A stretch of DNA of 64,000 nucleotides from Hymenobacter sp. DG01 (GTDB lineage: Bacteria > Bacteroidota > Bacteroidia > Cytophagales > Hymenobacteraceae): the NCBI RefSeq assembly GCF_006352025.1, contig NZ_CP040936.1, positions 1,922,001 to 1,986,000 on the forward strand, given 5' to 3'. The translations under genes and the position numbers were made by a program. Numbering within the stretch: position 1 is the stretch's first letter; each line of letters begins with the position of its first letter. This document shows, one piece after another, positions 25,773 to 34,152 of the stretch. Under the pieces are notes generated by a model, which was not told where the DNA came from, did no database searches, and saw only the letters and a list, made by a program, of their open reading frames with translations.

Positions 25773-25807
25773 GGCCGGAACCCACGCCTGAGGCGTGAAT
25801 TCCGGCC
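25773..25807. terminator. Hairpin between convergent genes
   Basis: The stem GGCCGGAA (25773-25780) pairs with TTCCGGCC (25800-25807), and an inner CACGCCTGAGGCGTG hairpin lies inside it. It begins 7 bp after the regulator stop and faces the lipoprotein gene at 25836, so it could end both transcripts. There is no long T-run. Confidence 0.65.
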
Positions 25808-25835
25808 GTTGTCTTTGCCGGCAGCTAATGCCAGG

Positions 25836-26156
25836 TTAGCGCGTGGTACCGGTAGTGTTGCCAGCGGTGGTACCCGTAGTGCCGCTGGTAGTACCCGTGG
25901 TGGTAGCGCCCGAGGTGCTGCCCGAAGTACTGCCGGTGGTATTGGCGCCCGAGGTGCTGTACGTAGTTGAGCCGCTGGTAGAACCCGTAGTGGCCGAGCC
26001 ACTAGTGGAGCCGCTGGTAGAGGCGTCGGTGCCAGAACCAGAACCGGCCGGGCTATCGGTGCTGGTGGAAGAGCAAGAGGCCAGGGCAATGCCCCCGCAG
26101 AATACTACCGCAGCCGCCAAACGGGCCGACCATGCGGAAAGGGAAGTGAGTTTCAT
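25836..26156 (-). CDS. Small Ser/Thr/Gly-rich lipoprotein
   Basis: A 106-residue protein with a lipoprotein signal: hydrophobic core ARLAAAVVFCGGIALA followed by lipobox ALASC (Cys28). The mature part is almost entirely Ser, Thr, Gly and Ala, in degenerate repeats of the STSGST type, with no recognisable domain. The N-terminal MKLTSLSAW is a convincing start, and the lipobox sets the frame against the opposite-strand Val/Pro-rich reading. It is probably a surface-anchored low-complexity spacer or mucin-like protein. No function can be assigned. The repeats make it prone to length variation. Confidence 0.72.
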   Translation of the reverse strand: MKLTSLSAWSARLAAAVVFCGGIALASCSSTSTDSPAGSGSGTDASTSGSTSGSATTGSTSGSTTYSTSGANTTGSTSGSTSGATTTGTTSGTTGTTAGNTTGTTR

Positions 26157-26403
26157 AGGATGCAGGTTGGTTGGAACAATGTGCTTCTGACAGGCTATCA
26201 GGCCATTACCGAGCTTATACGGGCTGGTGCCAAAAAAGTCGATAAACCATTGGTCGTGGTACGCCCGCGGCCGGGATAATAAGGAGGGCAGGCAGCTATA
26301 GGAGGATGAAGCGGCTGGATTTTATATATAACTCTTTCATTAATTAATAGTACTTTTATAAAAGCGCGTTGCCTTTCCGGCGGGGCTTTGATTTTAGTTA
26401 CGA

Positions 26404-28497
26404 ATGAAGCTAGTACTACTACTTGCCTGTCAGCTGATGCTGGCGGGCTGGAGCGTGGGCGCCGCCTGCGCCGCGCCGCCTTTATTCCACCCCGGCCCGC
26501 AACCGGCAGCCATTACCCGCATCGGCCAGATCCAGGGCAGCGGGGCAGCGGCTACGCCGGGCACTTACACCATTGAGGCCCTGGTAACGGCCGTGTACGC
26601 AAACCTGGCTCCGGGCGGGTTTTACGTGCAGGAATCCGCCGCCAGCGCCGATGCCGACCCAGCTACTTCCAACGCGTTGTTCGTGGTCCAGGCGGGGGCC
26701 ACTGTAAAGGCCGGCGACCTGGTGCGCGTGACGGGCACCGTGCTGGAGGGCCCTGCGGCTCCTTCCTCGGGCCAGGCCGTCATGACCGAGCCTACGGTTA
26801 CGGTGCTTTCCGCGGGCAACCCGCTGCCGGCCTTCACGGTGCTGCCGAACGCAACCTTCTCGGCGGCGGGGCTGGAACGCTACGAGGGCATGCGGGTGCA
26901 GTTTTCGGGCCCCCTGACCGTCACGGACGTGTATAACCTGCAGCGAAGGGGCGAGCTGACGCTGACTCCCGGGGGCACCCTGTTTCAGCCTACCCAGTTC
27001 ATTGACCCCAACGACAATCCCGCCACAGGCACTACCAGCACCGGCACCAGCAATATCGCCGCTATCCGGCAGTACGAGGCCGCCAACCTCGACCGGTCCA
27101 TTCTGCTCGACGACGGCAGCGCGGCTACCAACCCCCAGCCCATTCCGTACACCGATGCCACCTACCGCACGGTGCGGGTAGGCAGCACGGTAGAGGTGCT
27201 GCGGGGCGTGCTGGGCTACGGCTTCAACCAGTGGCGGGTGCAGCCCCTCCCCGCTCCGGAGGCCCCGCAGCTGACGGTGGCGCGCCCGGGCGTGCCGGCC
27301 TTCGGGCCCCTGGATCTGAAACTAGCCAGCTTTAACGTCCTGAACTACTTTAACGGCAACGGCATCGGGGGCGGCTTTCCGACCAGCCGCGGGGCCAAAA
27401 CCCTGCCCGACTTTGCCCACCAGCGCAGCAAAATCATCCGGGCCCTGGTAGCCATCAACGCCGATATCATCGGGCTGACGGAAATTGAGAATGACGGCAC
27501 GGGACCGGCCTCGGCCATTCAGGACCTGGTGAATGGGCTGAACCAGGCCGCCGGGGCCGAGGTGTACGCAGCCGTAAATGATGGGGGCGCCACCCAGCAG
27601 CCTAACAATACCGACCAGATTCACTGCGCCCTGATTTACAAGCCGGCCGAAGTGCGGCTGCTGGGCCCGGCCCTGGTAGCGGCGGTGCCGGGCGTATTCG
27701 AGCGCCCCCCGCTGGCCCAGCTCTTCATCACACGGCGCAAGCCCCGCCCCGATACGGTGGCTGTGGTTATTAACCACTTCAAGTCCAAGGGCAGCGGCAC
27801 GGGCCTGAACGCCGACCAGAACGACGGGCAGGGCGGCTCCAACGACCGGCGGCGCGGCCAGTCGCGGGCCCTGGTAGAGTTCATCAACACCACTGTAGTA
27901 CCGGCCGGCACCCGGCGCGTGCTCTGCCTCGGCGACTACAACGCCAACTACGAGGAAGACCCCATTGACATTCTGCGGGCGGCCGGGCTGGTAGCCGTGA
28001 CGCCGCCCACCAGCGCGTCGTATGTGTTCAAGGGCCTTACCGGCTCCCTCGACCACTGCATCGTGACGCCTAATCTGGTGGGCTTTATTGATGTGCACAA
28101 GTGGAACATCAACTCCTTCGAGCCCCTGTTTCAGCAGTACGACGTGGCCGGCGAAGCCACTGACGCCAACAGCCCCTTCCGCTCCTCCGACCACGACCCG
28201 GTGCTCATCGGGCTGAACTTCGCGGGCATCCGGCCCGCCAATGAAGCCAAAGCCCGCCTGTTTGTGTACCCCACCCCCACCGCCGGCAACCGCGTGTACC
28301 AGCTGCCGGCCAGCACGGGCATGCTTACCCTGGAGCTGGGCCTGCCCCAGGGCCCGCCTCTGCTCCATTTACAAGGCTCAGGGGCTTTGCTGCAGGCCGA
28401 GCTGAACCGGTACACGGCCCACTTGGCGCCGGGCATTTACGTGGTGCAGCTGCGGGGTAAAGGCCTTAACCAAACCCAGCGGGTCATGAAAGAGTAA
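26404..28497 (+). CDS. Secreted ExeM-like endonuclease/exonuclease/phosphatase-family nuclease
   Basis: A 697-residue exported nuclease. A signal peptide (about 1-23, ending ACAA) precedes an OB-fold-like region (about 35-190, with GGFYVQES and VRVTGTV), then an EEP catalytic domain from about residue 305. The catalytic residues are visible: Asn311 in LASFNVLNYF, Glu360 in GLTEIEND, Asp511/Asn513 in CLGDYNANYEEDP and Asp596/His597 in SSDHDPV. The C-terminal ~80 residues (RLFVYPTPTAGNRVYQLP... APGIYVVQLRG) resemble a T9SS sorting domain with Thr in place of the usual Asn of YPNP. Extracellular DNA degradation for phosphate or nucleoside scavenging or biofilm turnover is the family role. It stands alone between oppositely oriented genes. 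Confidence 0.9.
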   Translation: MKLVLLLACQLMLAGWSVGAACAAPPLFHPGPQPAAITRIGQIQGSGAAATPGTYTIEALVTAVYANLAPGGFYVQESAASADADPATSNALFVVQAGATVKAGDLVRVTGTVLEGPAAPSSGQAVMTEPTVTVLSAGNPLPAFTVLPNATFSAAGLERYEGMRVQFSGPLTVTDVYNLQRRGELTLTPGGTLFQPTQFIDPNDNPATGTTSTGTSNIAAIRQYEAANLDRSILLDDGSAATNPQPIPYTDATYRTVRVGSTVEVLRGVLGYGFNQWRVQPLPAPEAPQLTVARPGVPAFGPLDLKLASFNVLNYFNGNGIGGGFPTSRGAKTLPDFAHQRSKIIRALVAINADIIGLTEIENDGTGPASAIQDLVNGLNQAAGAEVYAAVNDGGATQQPNNTDQIHCALIYKPAEVRLLGPALVAAVPGVFERPPLAQLFITRRKPRPDTVAVVINHFKSKGSGTGLNADQNDGQGGSNDRRRGQSRALVEFINTTVVPAGTRRVLCLGDYNANYEEDPIDILRAAGLVAVTPPTSASYVFKGLTGSLDHCIVTPNLVGFIDVHKWNINSFEPLFQQYDVAGEATDANSPFRSSDHDPVLIGLNFAGIRPANEAKARLFVYPTPTAGNRVYQLPASTGMLTLELGLPQGPPLLHLQGSGALLQAELNRYTAHLAPGIYVVQLRGKGLNQTQRVMKE

Positions 28498-28529
28498 GGT
28501 TTTTCTCTGCTTCCTACCCCTGCTCCCGC

Positions 28530-29843
28530 CTATAACTCGCCCAGCCGCTTGCCCTGCTGCCGGCCCAGGCGCAGATGCTTGGCCTGCCCGATCAGCTGTG
28601 CCGAATAAATGCCCCGGTGGCCCGAGAACAGATAGGCCACCACGCAGGCCAGGGCCAGATACCCTCCGGCCGGCGTCCCGAACAGTTCCAGCCCCATGAG
28701 CAGGCAGGCCAGGGGCGTGTTGGCCGCGCCCGCAAATACTCCCACAAAGCCCATGGCTGCCAGCAGCGCCACCGGCAGAGGCACCACCACGGCCAGGGCG
28801 CTGCCCAGCGTGGCCCCCATAAAAAACAGAGGCGTTACTTCGCCACCCTTAAAGCCGCAGCCCAGCGTAAGGGCCGTGAGGCCCAGCTTCAGCAGGAAAT
28901 CGTGGGGCGGCAGTGGAGCGCCGAAGGCCGCCTCTATAACGGGTACGCCCAACCCGATGTAGCGAGTAGTTCCCAGGGCTCCTACGGCCGCTACTACCAG
29001 CACCCCGCCCACTACGGGCCGCAGCGGTGGGTAGGAAATACGGGCGAATTGCCGGCTCAGCCAGTGGGTAAGGGTAGCAAAGCTGCGGGCAGTCAGCCCA
29101 AACAAAGCCGCCGCCAGCAGGGCCCACCCCATTCCGGCCGGGGTAATGGGCAGCACGGCCAGCTGCGGGTAGTGCGTATGGCCCACGCCCCAGGCCCGCG
29201 TGACGAAGTCGGCGCTGAGGGCGGCCAGAAAGGCGGGCAGCAGGGCCTCGTAGCGAATGGTGCCCAGCCGGACCACCTCCAGCCCAAATACGGCCCCGGC
29301 CAGCGGCGTCCCGAATACCGAGGCAAACCCCGCACTCATGCCCGCCAGCAGCAGCAGGCGCCGGTCGCGGGGGCGCAGGCGCAGCGGGCGCGGAAGCTGG
29401 TCGGCCAGGGCGGCACCCATCTGCACGGCCGTACCCTCGCGGCCGGCCGAACCGCCAAACAGGTGGGTCAGCAACGTACCGCCCAGCACCAGCGGCACCA
29501 GGCGCAGCGGAACAGGGGTGGTAGGCGACTGTATTTCGTCGAGTATGAGGTTGTTGCCCCGCCCCACCAGAGTACCCGCGTGGTGGTAGGCCAGCCCGAT
29601 CAGGAAGCCCGCGGCGGGCAGAAGAACCAGAACCCAAGGGTGCAGCTCGCGCCAGGCGGTAACCCGCTCCAGCGCCACCAGAAACAGGGCCGAGGCGGAG
29701 CCCGCTGCCACACCTACCAAACCGCTCAGCAGCACCCAGCGCAGCACGAACAGCAGGGTAGCCGGGGTACTGAGCAAACGAAGGCGGGCCGGAAACAGCC
29801 GCAGAAACGCAGGACGATGACGCATACGCAAGACGAACAACAC
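28530..29843 (-). CDS. CLC-family antiporter, probable fluoride/proton (CLC-F) type
   Basis: A 437-residue polytopic CLC protein. The gating-glutamate segment is GSAGREGTAVQMG with Glu136, and the later helix block is GCGFKGGEVTPLFFMG. The first anion-filter motif, GSGIP in chloride CLCs, reads GNNLI (residues 96-100) preceded by GR. Substitution of the filter serine in this way is reported for the fluoride-exporting CLC-F subgroup, so fluoride/proton exchange is more likely than chloride transport; this is inferred from family knowledge. A shorter start at Met7 (29825) is possible. No cytoplasmic CBS domain is present, also as in CLC-F proteins. It stands alone; no fluoride riboswitch was recognised upstream. 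Confidence 0.88.
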   Translation of the reverse strand: MLFVLRMRHRPAFLRLFPARLRLLSTPATLLFVLRWVLLSGLVGVAAGSASALFLVALERVTAWRELHPWVLVLLPAAGFLIGLAYHHAGTLVGRGNNLILDEIQSPTTPVPLRLVPLVLGGTLLTHLFGGSAGREGTAVQMGAALADQLPRPLRLRPRDRRLLLLAGMSAGFASVFGTPLAGAVFGLEVVRLGTIRYEALLPAFLAALSADFVTRAWGVGHTHYPQLAVLPITPAGMGWALLAAALFGLTARSFATLTHWLSRQFARISYPPLRPVVGGVLVVAAVGALGTTRYIGLGVPVIEAAFGAPLPPHDFLLKLGLTALTLGCGFKGGEVTPLFFMGATLGSALAVVVPLPVALLAAMGFVGVFAGAANTPLACLLMGLELFGTPAGGYLALACVVAYLFSGHRGIYSAQLIGQAKHLRLGRQQGKRLGEL

Positions 29844-30096
29844 GATGAGGCACCCCGGCCGCTACCGCAGCGGCCGGTTCAGTAGGAATCATCAGCGCGG
29901 GGCCCGGGGCGCCGGCGGTTCGCGGTGGAAATCCATCACCGTATGCGGGGTAAAGATAGCGCCGCCCCGCATTAGCTGCCCCCTACCCCCGGAAAGTTAT
30001 TGAACCCGCCGGTCTGGCAGCCTCGGGGTAGGTTTTACTGAACCACTGGCTGACCCTGGCGTAAACAGCTATTTTCTAACCTATTACCTGTTTGCC

Positions 30097-30648
30097 ATGC
30101 GTCATACCTTCTGCTTTTCCCTGCTGCTGGGCAGCTTGCTTATCCTGGGCCTGGGCGCCCGCCCGGCCGCGGCCCAAACCGGAGAGGCCGTGAATGCCAC
30201 GGCTAACGGCACTCTGCTGGGCATGTCGAAGCTATCTACGGAGCATACTACCCTCATGAAAGCCGTGAAGGCCGCCGGCCTGGAGGAGGCCGCCCGGGGC
30301 ACCACCAAATACACCGTATTTGCGCCCACCAACGCAGCCTTCGATAAGCTGCCTGCCGGCAAACTGAATGAGCTGCTGCGCCCCGCCAACAAAGGCCGCC
30401 TGGCGCAGCTCATTGGCGCCCACGTAGTGCCCGGCAGCTACTTGGCCGCCAACCTTACCGATGGGCTGCAGCTGCAAACCGTGCAGGGCGAAACCCTGAC
30501 CGTGGTGCGCCAGGCCGGGGGAATTGCCCTGCGCAACAGCCAGGGCACCGTAGCCACCGTCGTCAACGATGATATCGTGGCTGAAAACGGAATTATCCAC
30601 TCCATTGATGCCGTGTTGGCGCCCGCCGCTGCCCCGGCTCAGAAATAG
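30097..30648 (+). CDS. Secreted fasciclin (FAS1) domain protein
   Basis: A 183-residue exported protein: signal peptide (about 1-26, ending AAAQT) followed by one FAS1 domain. The conserved blocks H1 (TVFAPTNAAFDKLP, about 68-81) and H2 (NGIIHSIDAVLAP, near the C-terminus) are present, as is the IGAHVVPGSY segment. FAS1 domains mediate adhesion at the cell surface or between cells; the ligand here is unknown. It lies 253 bp from the divergent CLC gene, with no clear operon partners. Confidence 0.9.
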   Translation: MRHTFCFSLLLGSLLILGLGARPAAAQTGEAVNATANGTLLGMSKLSTEHTTLMKAVKAAGLEEAARGTTKYTVFAPTNAAFDKLPAGKLNELLRPANKGRLAQLIGAHVVPGSYLAANLTDGLQLQTVQGETLTVVRQAGGIALRNSQGTVATVVNDDIVAENGIIHSIDAVLAPAAAPAQK

Positions 30649-30708
30649 CGCGGCCCCCTACCCCCGCCGGGGTGGCAAGGCCGCGCCATTCGTCTTACCT
30701 TTGCCGCC

Positions 30709-31002
30709 ATGAAACCGCCGCTCTTTCATATCGGACAGGAAGTTATCTGCACTAACGATGACTTTACCCTGCTGCTGGTCCAGAACCCCAACATCCAAAC
30801 CCCCAAGCGGGGCCCCATCTACACCGTTCGCGGCCTCTACGATACCCACCGGGGCTACGGCATCACCCTCCACGAAATCAACAACGCGGAGGTAGCGCCC
30901 GGCTTTCCGGAAGCCAATTTCCATGAGTCGCGCTTTGCCCCGGTGCCGCCGCTGGAGGAAATCAGCATAGCCGAGGCCATAGAGGAAAGTGTTACCGTGT
31001 AA
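30709..31002 (+). CDS. Conserved-looking small hypothetical protein
   Basis: A 97-residue soluble protein with no signal peptide or membrane segment. The N-terminal half reads like a compact beta fold (FHIGQEVICTNDDFTLL, GPIYTVRGLYD, GYGITLHEINN), and the C-terminus is acidic. I do not recognise a family; the IGQEVIC and YTVRGL pattern is reminiscent of small SH3-like or KOW-like barrels. The promoter-like TACCTTTG (30696-30703) lies only 5 bp before the ATG, which would give a nearly leaderless mRNA. A strong terminator follows at 31020, so this is probably a monocistronic gene. Confidence 0.7.
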   Translation: MKPPLFHIGQEVICTNDDFTLLLVQNPNIQTPKRGPIYTVRGLYDTHRGYGITLHEINNAEVAPGFPEANFHESRFAPVPPLEEISIAEAIEESVTV

Positions 31003-31019
31003 ACCCACCACGCCCACAC

Positions 31020-31051
31020 AGCGCCGACCCGGCTGGGTCGGCGCTTTTTTT
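31020..31051 (+). terminator. Intrinsic terminator
   Basis: An 11-bp stem (AGCGCCGACCC at 31020-31030 with its complement at 31035-31045) closes a 4-nt loop and is followed by six to seven T residues. It lies 17 bp after the stop of the gene at 30709. Confidence 0.92.
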
Positions 31052-31171
31052 ATGGGGCTTCGTCCCCACCGGTTTGTGTGAACCGGCGGGGGTAGCTGGG
31101 AAATTATTTCGCGGCCTTTGCCCTACGCGGCCTTACTTTTAGCAGATCATTTAGCCCCATTTTCTTACTGC

Positions 31172-34054
31172 ATGGCTCTATTCTACAAGTCTTTATTCCT
31201 GGTGGGCGGATTGTTAACGGCGGGTGCGGCCCGGGCCCAGGCCCCGTACCTCCAGAACCGGCTGCCCCAGGCCAATGCCGTAGCAGCCCCGCGCACGGCT
31301 CCCCTGCAACTGACCTTCTCGGAGCCAATGAGCGCCCAAACCGCCTCGCCCGATGCGGTACGGGTTGTAAGCGCCTGGCGGGGGCGGCTGGCGGGCACTT
31401 TCCAGGGCGCGGGCACCAACACCATTTCCTTTACCCCTGCCCAACCCCTGCTGGTCGGCGAGCCAGTGCAGGTGGGCGTAGGCACCCAGGCCACCAGCCA
31501 GGCGGGCACGGCGCTGGCCGCAGCTTCGCTCTTTCAATTCACCGCCGCCACGGCCCCCAGCACGGGCCGCTTTCTGGATGAGGAGGTAACCCTGGACCTG
31601 GGCCCGCGCTGCATGGCCGTGGGCGACATCAACAACGATGGCAACCCCGACTTTGTGGCCGGCGGCTCGGATAACATGCTGGCCGTGCGCCTGGGCGACG
31701 GGCAGGGCGGCTTTGCCCCGCCGCCGGCTCCCATCCCGGCCAGTTCAACCGGCGGTGGCTCGGCGCCCAGCAACGTGGAGCTGGCCGATGTCAACAAAGA
31801 TGGCTTCCTGGATATGCTGGTGGCCGACGGCTCAAGCCGGACAATGGCTATCTCCCTGGGCGATGGCACCGGCCGGTTCACGATTCCGGCGGCAGGCGGC
31901 CGCATATACCCGCCGGGCGAGAGCCTGCGCGGGCTGGTTGTGGCCGACTTCAATGCCGATGGCAACCTGGATTTCGCCGTGGGGCTGAGCCGCAGCAGCC
32001 AGGTGGCCGTGTACTATGGCAACGGCAAGGCCGGCTTCACGGCCCAGCCCCTGGTTGCCATCGACTCGCTACCCCTGTGGCTGGCCGTAGGGGATGTAAA
32101 CGCCGATGGCCGGCCAGACCTGCTTTCCCTGAATACGACTTCCGCGGGCAGTTCCGTGTCGGTGCGGCTTAACGACGGGGCCGGTGGATTTACGGCCCGC
32201 CCCCTGGTAGCTGTGGCCCCCGATGGCTATACTCTCGTCCTCGGCGACATCGACAACAATGGCACGCCCGATATCCTGACTACCAGCAGCAGCACCAACT
32301 CCGTGTCGGTGCGCCTCGGCGACGGCTCGGGCGGCTTCACGGCTCCAGCTACCCCCGAGGTAAAAGTGGGTCCCACGCCCCGCAACATTGCCCTGGCCGA
32401 CCTGAACCGCGACGGCCGCCTGGACTTTGTGACGGCCAACAATCAGCAGAATACCACCACCGTATCGGTGCGCCTGGGCAACGGAGCCGGCGGGTTCAGC
32501 CCGGCCGCCGTGCCCGAAGTTACGGTGGGCCTACAGCCCTATGCTCTGGCCCTGCAGGACATCAACAAGGACGGGCAGCCCGACCTGCTGGCCGGCAACA
32601 TGGGTATTTACTACTCCTCCACCGTCATCAGCTCGTACAGCCTGACGGTGCGCCTGGGCAACGGGGCGGGCGGCTTTGTAATGCCTGCCGGCGAACCGGT
32701 GGCCCTGGCCGACGCCGCTATCAAGACGGCCGTGGGCGACCTGAATAATGACGGCCGCCTGGATATTCTCAGCATCAATTCCCGGGGGGTGGCTTCCGTG
32801 CGGCTCGGTGATGGCAAAGGCCGCTTTGCCCCTCCGCCCGCCCCTACCCCCGCCGACATCAGCAGCATCGGCACCTACCCCGGCTGCCTGGCCCTGGGCG
32901 ACCTGAACAACGACGGCAACCTCGATTTCGTGACCAACATCACGGTTCAGTTTTCTCCGCGGCTGGCTATTTATCTGGGCGATGGGCGCGGAGGATTCAG
33001 CCCCCTGCCCGCCTCCGTGCCGCCCGTACCGATACGCTTCGACCAAGTGGACATGGTGCTGACGGACCTGACCGGCGACGGCAACCTAGATTTGCTTGGC
33101 TGCAGCCGCGACCAGGGCGTGGTATCGGTGCGGCTGGGCACGGGCACGGGCACCTTCACTACCCCGGCCGTGCCCGAGGTAAGTGTAGGCAACGCCCCGC
33201 TTGCCGTGGCGGCCGGCGACTTCAACAACGATGGTCGGATGGATTTTGCCACCGCCAACTACGTCCAGCGCCTGGAGGGCAGCGTTTCCATCCGCCTCGG
33301 CGACGGCACCGGCCGCTTTGCTCCGCCCGCCGCCCCCGCCCCGGCCGAGGTACAGCTGGGCGAGGACCAGCCCAACGACATTGCCCTGGGCGACCTGAAC
33401 AACGACGGCAATCTGGATTTTGTCATCTGCAGCGTGGAAGGCCTGAACGGAGCCGGCAACAATGTGTGCGTCCGGCTGGGTACGGGTACCGGCGCTTTCA
33501 CCACTCCGGCCGTAGCGCGCCTGCGCGTGTCCCTCGACCCTACCGGAGTAGCCCTCGGCGACGTGAACGGAGACGGCAACCTGGATGTGGTCAGCTCGGC
33601 CAAATACCGCAACCGGATGGCCGTCCGCTTCGGCGACGGTAAAGGCGGCCTGACGGTGCCCGCTACCGGCGGGCAGGTGGGAGTAGGTCCTTCCCCCTCT
33701 GATATTCTGCTGGCCGACGTGGACAACGACGGCGACCTGGACGCCCTGCTACCCCACGGAGCCGCGCGCAGCCTCTCGGTGCGCCTGAACGGAATTTTCA
33801 CGGGCACCGTGCTACCCGTGCGGCAGCCCACAGCCCTGGCTTCGGCCCCTCGGCTGGTGGTGTACCCCAACCCGGCCCGACAGGTAGTGCGCCTAGAGCA
33901 CGCGACTCCCCACGCCCCGCTGGTGCTGTTTGACCTGCTGGGCCGGGAGCAGCGGCGCCAGCCGGCCGGCCCCAGCTTCGACCTGAGCGGCCTCACTCCT
34001 GGGCTCTACATCCTGCGCAGCGGTACTCAGTCTGCGCATCTGGTAGTGGAATAG
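31172..34054 (+). CDS. Secreted FG-GAP/VCBS repeat protein with T9SS domain
   Basis: A 960-residue exported protein. The start at 31172 (MALFYKS) gives a signal peptide ending ARAQ (about residue 23); the in-frame ATG at 31118 adds an unlikely leader. An Ig-like domain of the SbsA/Big_5 type (about 30-125, LQLTFSEPMS, GTNTISFTPAQPL) comes first. Then come 14 FG-GAP/VCBS-type repeats, each with a Ca-binding DxNxDGxxD loop such as GDINNDGNPDF, which would build a beta-propeller or two. The end (VVYPNPARQVVRLEH... GLYILRSG) is a T9SS sorting domain. Likely a surface adhesin or polymer-binding protein; the ligand is unknown. Confidence 0.9.
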   Translation: MALFYKSLFLVGGLLTAGAARAQAPYLQNRLPQANAVAAPRTAPLQLTFSEPMSAQTASPDAVRVVSAWRGRLAGTFQGAGTNTISFTPAQPLLVGEPVQVGVGTQATSQAGTALAAASLFQFTAATAPSTGRFLDEEVTLDLGPRCMAVGDINNDGNPDFVAGGSDNMLAVRLGDGQGGFAPPPAPIPASSTGGGSAPSNVELADVNKDGFLDMLVADGSSRTMAISLGDGTGRFTIPAAGGRIYPPGESLRGLVVADFNADGNLDFAVGLSRSSQVAVYYGNGKAGFTAQPLVAIDSLPLWLAVGDVNADGRPDLLSLNTTSAGSSVSVRLNDGAGGFTARPLVAVAPDGYTLVLGDIDNNGTPDILTTSSSTNSVSVRLGDGSGGFTAPATPEVKVGPTPRNIALADLNRDGRLDFVTANNQQNTTTVSVRLGNGAGGFSPAAVPEVTVGLQPYALALQDINKDGQPDLLAGNMGIYYSSTVISSYSLTVRLGNGAGGFVMPAGEPVALADAAIKTAVGDLNNDGRLDILSINSRGVASVRLGDGKGRFAPPPAPTPADISSIGTYPGCLALGDLNNDGNLDFVTNITVQFSPRLAIYLGDGRGGFSPLPASVPPVPIRFDQVDMVLTDLTGDGNLDLLGCSRDQGVVSVRLGTGTGTFTTPAVPEVSVGNAPLAVAAGDFNNDGRMDFATANYVQRLEGSVSIRLGDGTGRFAPPAAPAPAEVQLGEDQPNDIALGDLNNDGNLDFVICSVEGLNGAGNNVCVRLGTGTGAFTTPAVARLRVSLDPTGVALGDVNGDGNLDVVSSAKYRNRMAVRFGDGKGGLTVPATGGQVGVGPSPSDILLADVDNDGDLDALLPHGAARSLSVRLNGIFTGTVLPVRQPTALASAPRLVVYPNPARQVVRLEHATPHAPLVLFDLLGREQRRQPAGPSFDLSGLTPGLYILRSGTQSAHLVVE

Positions 34055-34067
34055 CCTACCCCATCAA

Positions 34068-34113
34068 CAACGGAAAAGGCCCGGCGCTAATTAGCGCCGG
34101 GCCTTTTCCGTTG
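34068..34113. terminator. Perfect palindrome, bidirectional terminator
   Basis: A perfect 46-bp palindrome, with arms starting CAACGGAAAAGGCCCGG and no loop, lies between the convergent FG-GAP and GH2 genes. It should end transcription from both sides. The A-rich/T-rich part of the stem gives an imperfect T-tract in each direction. Confidence 0.85.
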
Positions 34114-34152
34114 TATAGTCAGACTGTACAGCTCAGCTGCCGGTGACTCCCG

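Noticed and set aside
25850..26060. Repetitive DNA considered as a CRISPR or tandem array
   Set aside because: The repeats are degenerate codons of a Ser/Thr/Gly-rich protein in one frame, with no constant repeat or spacer structure.
28575..29885. 436-residue plus-strand frame opposite the CLC gene
   Set aside because: Gln/Arg/Gly-rich antisense translation of a polytopic membrane protein.
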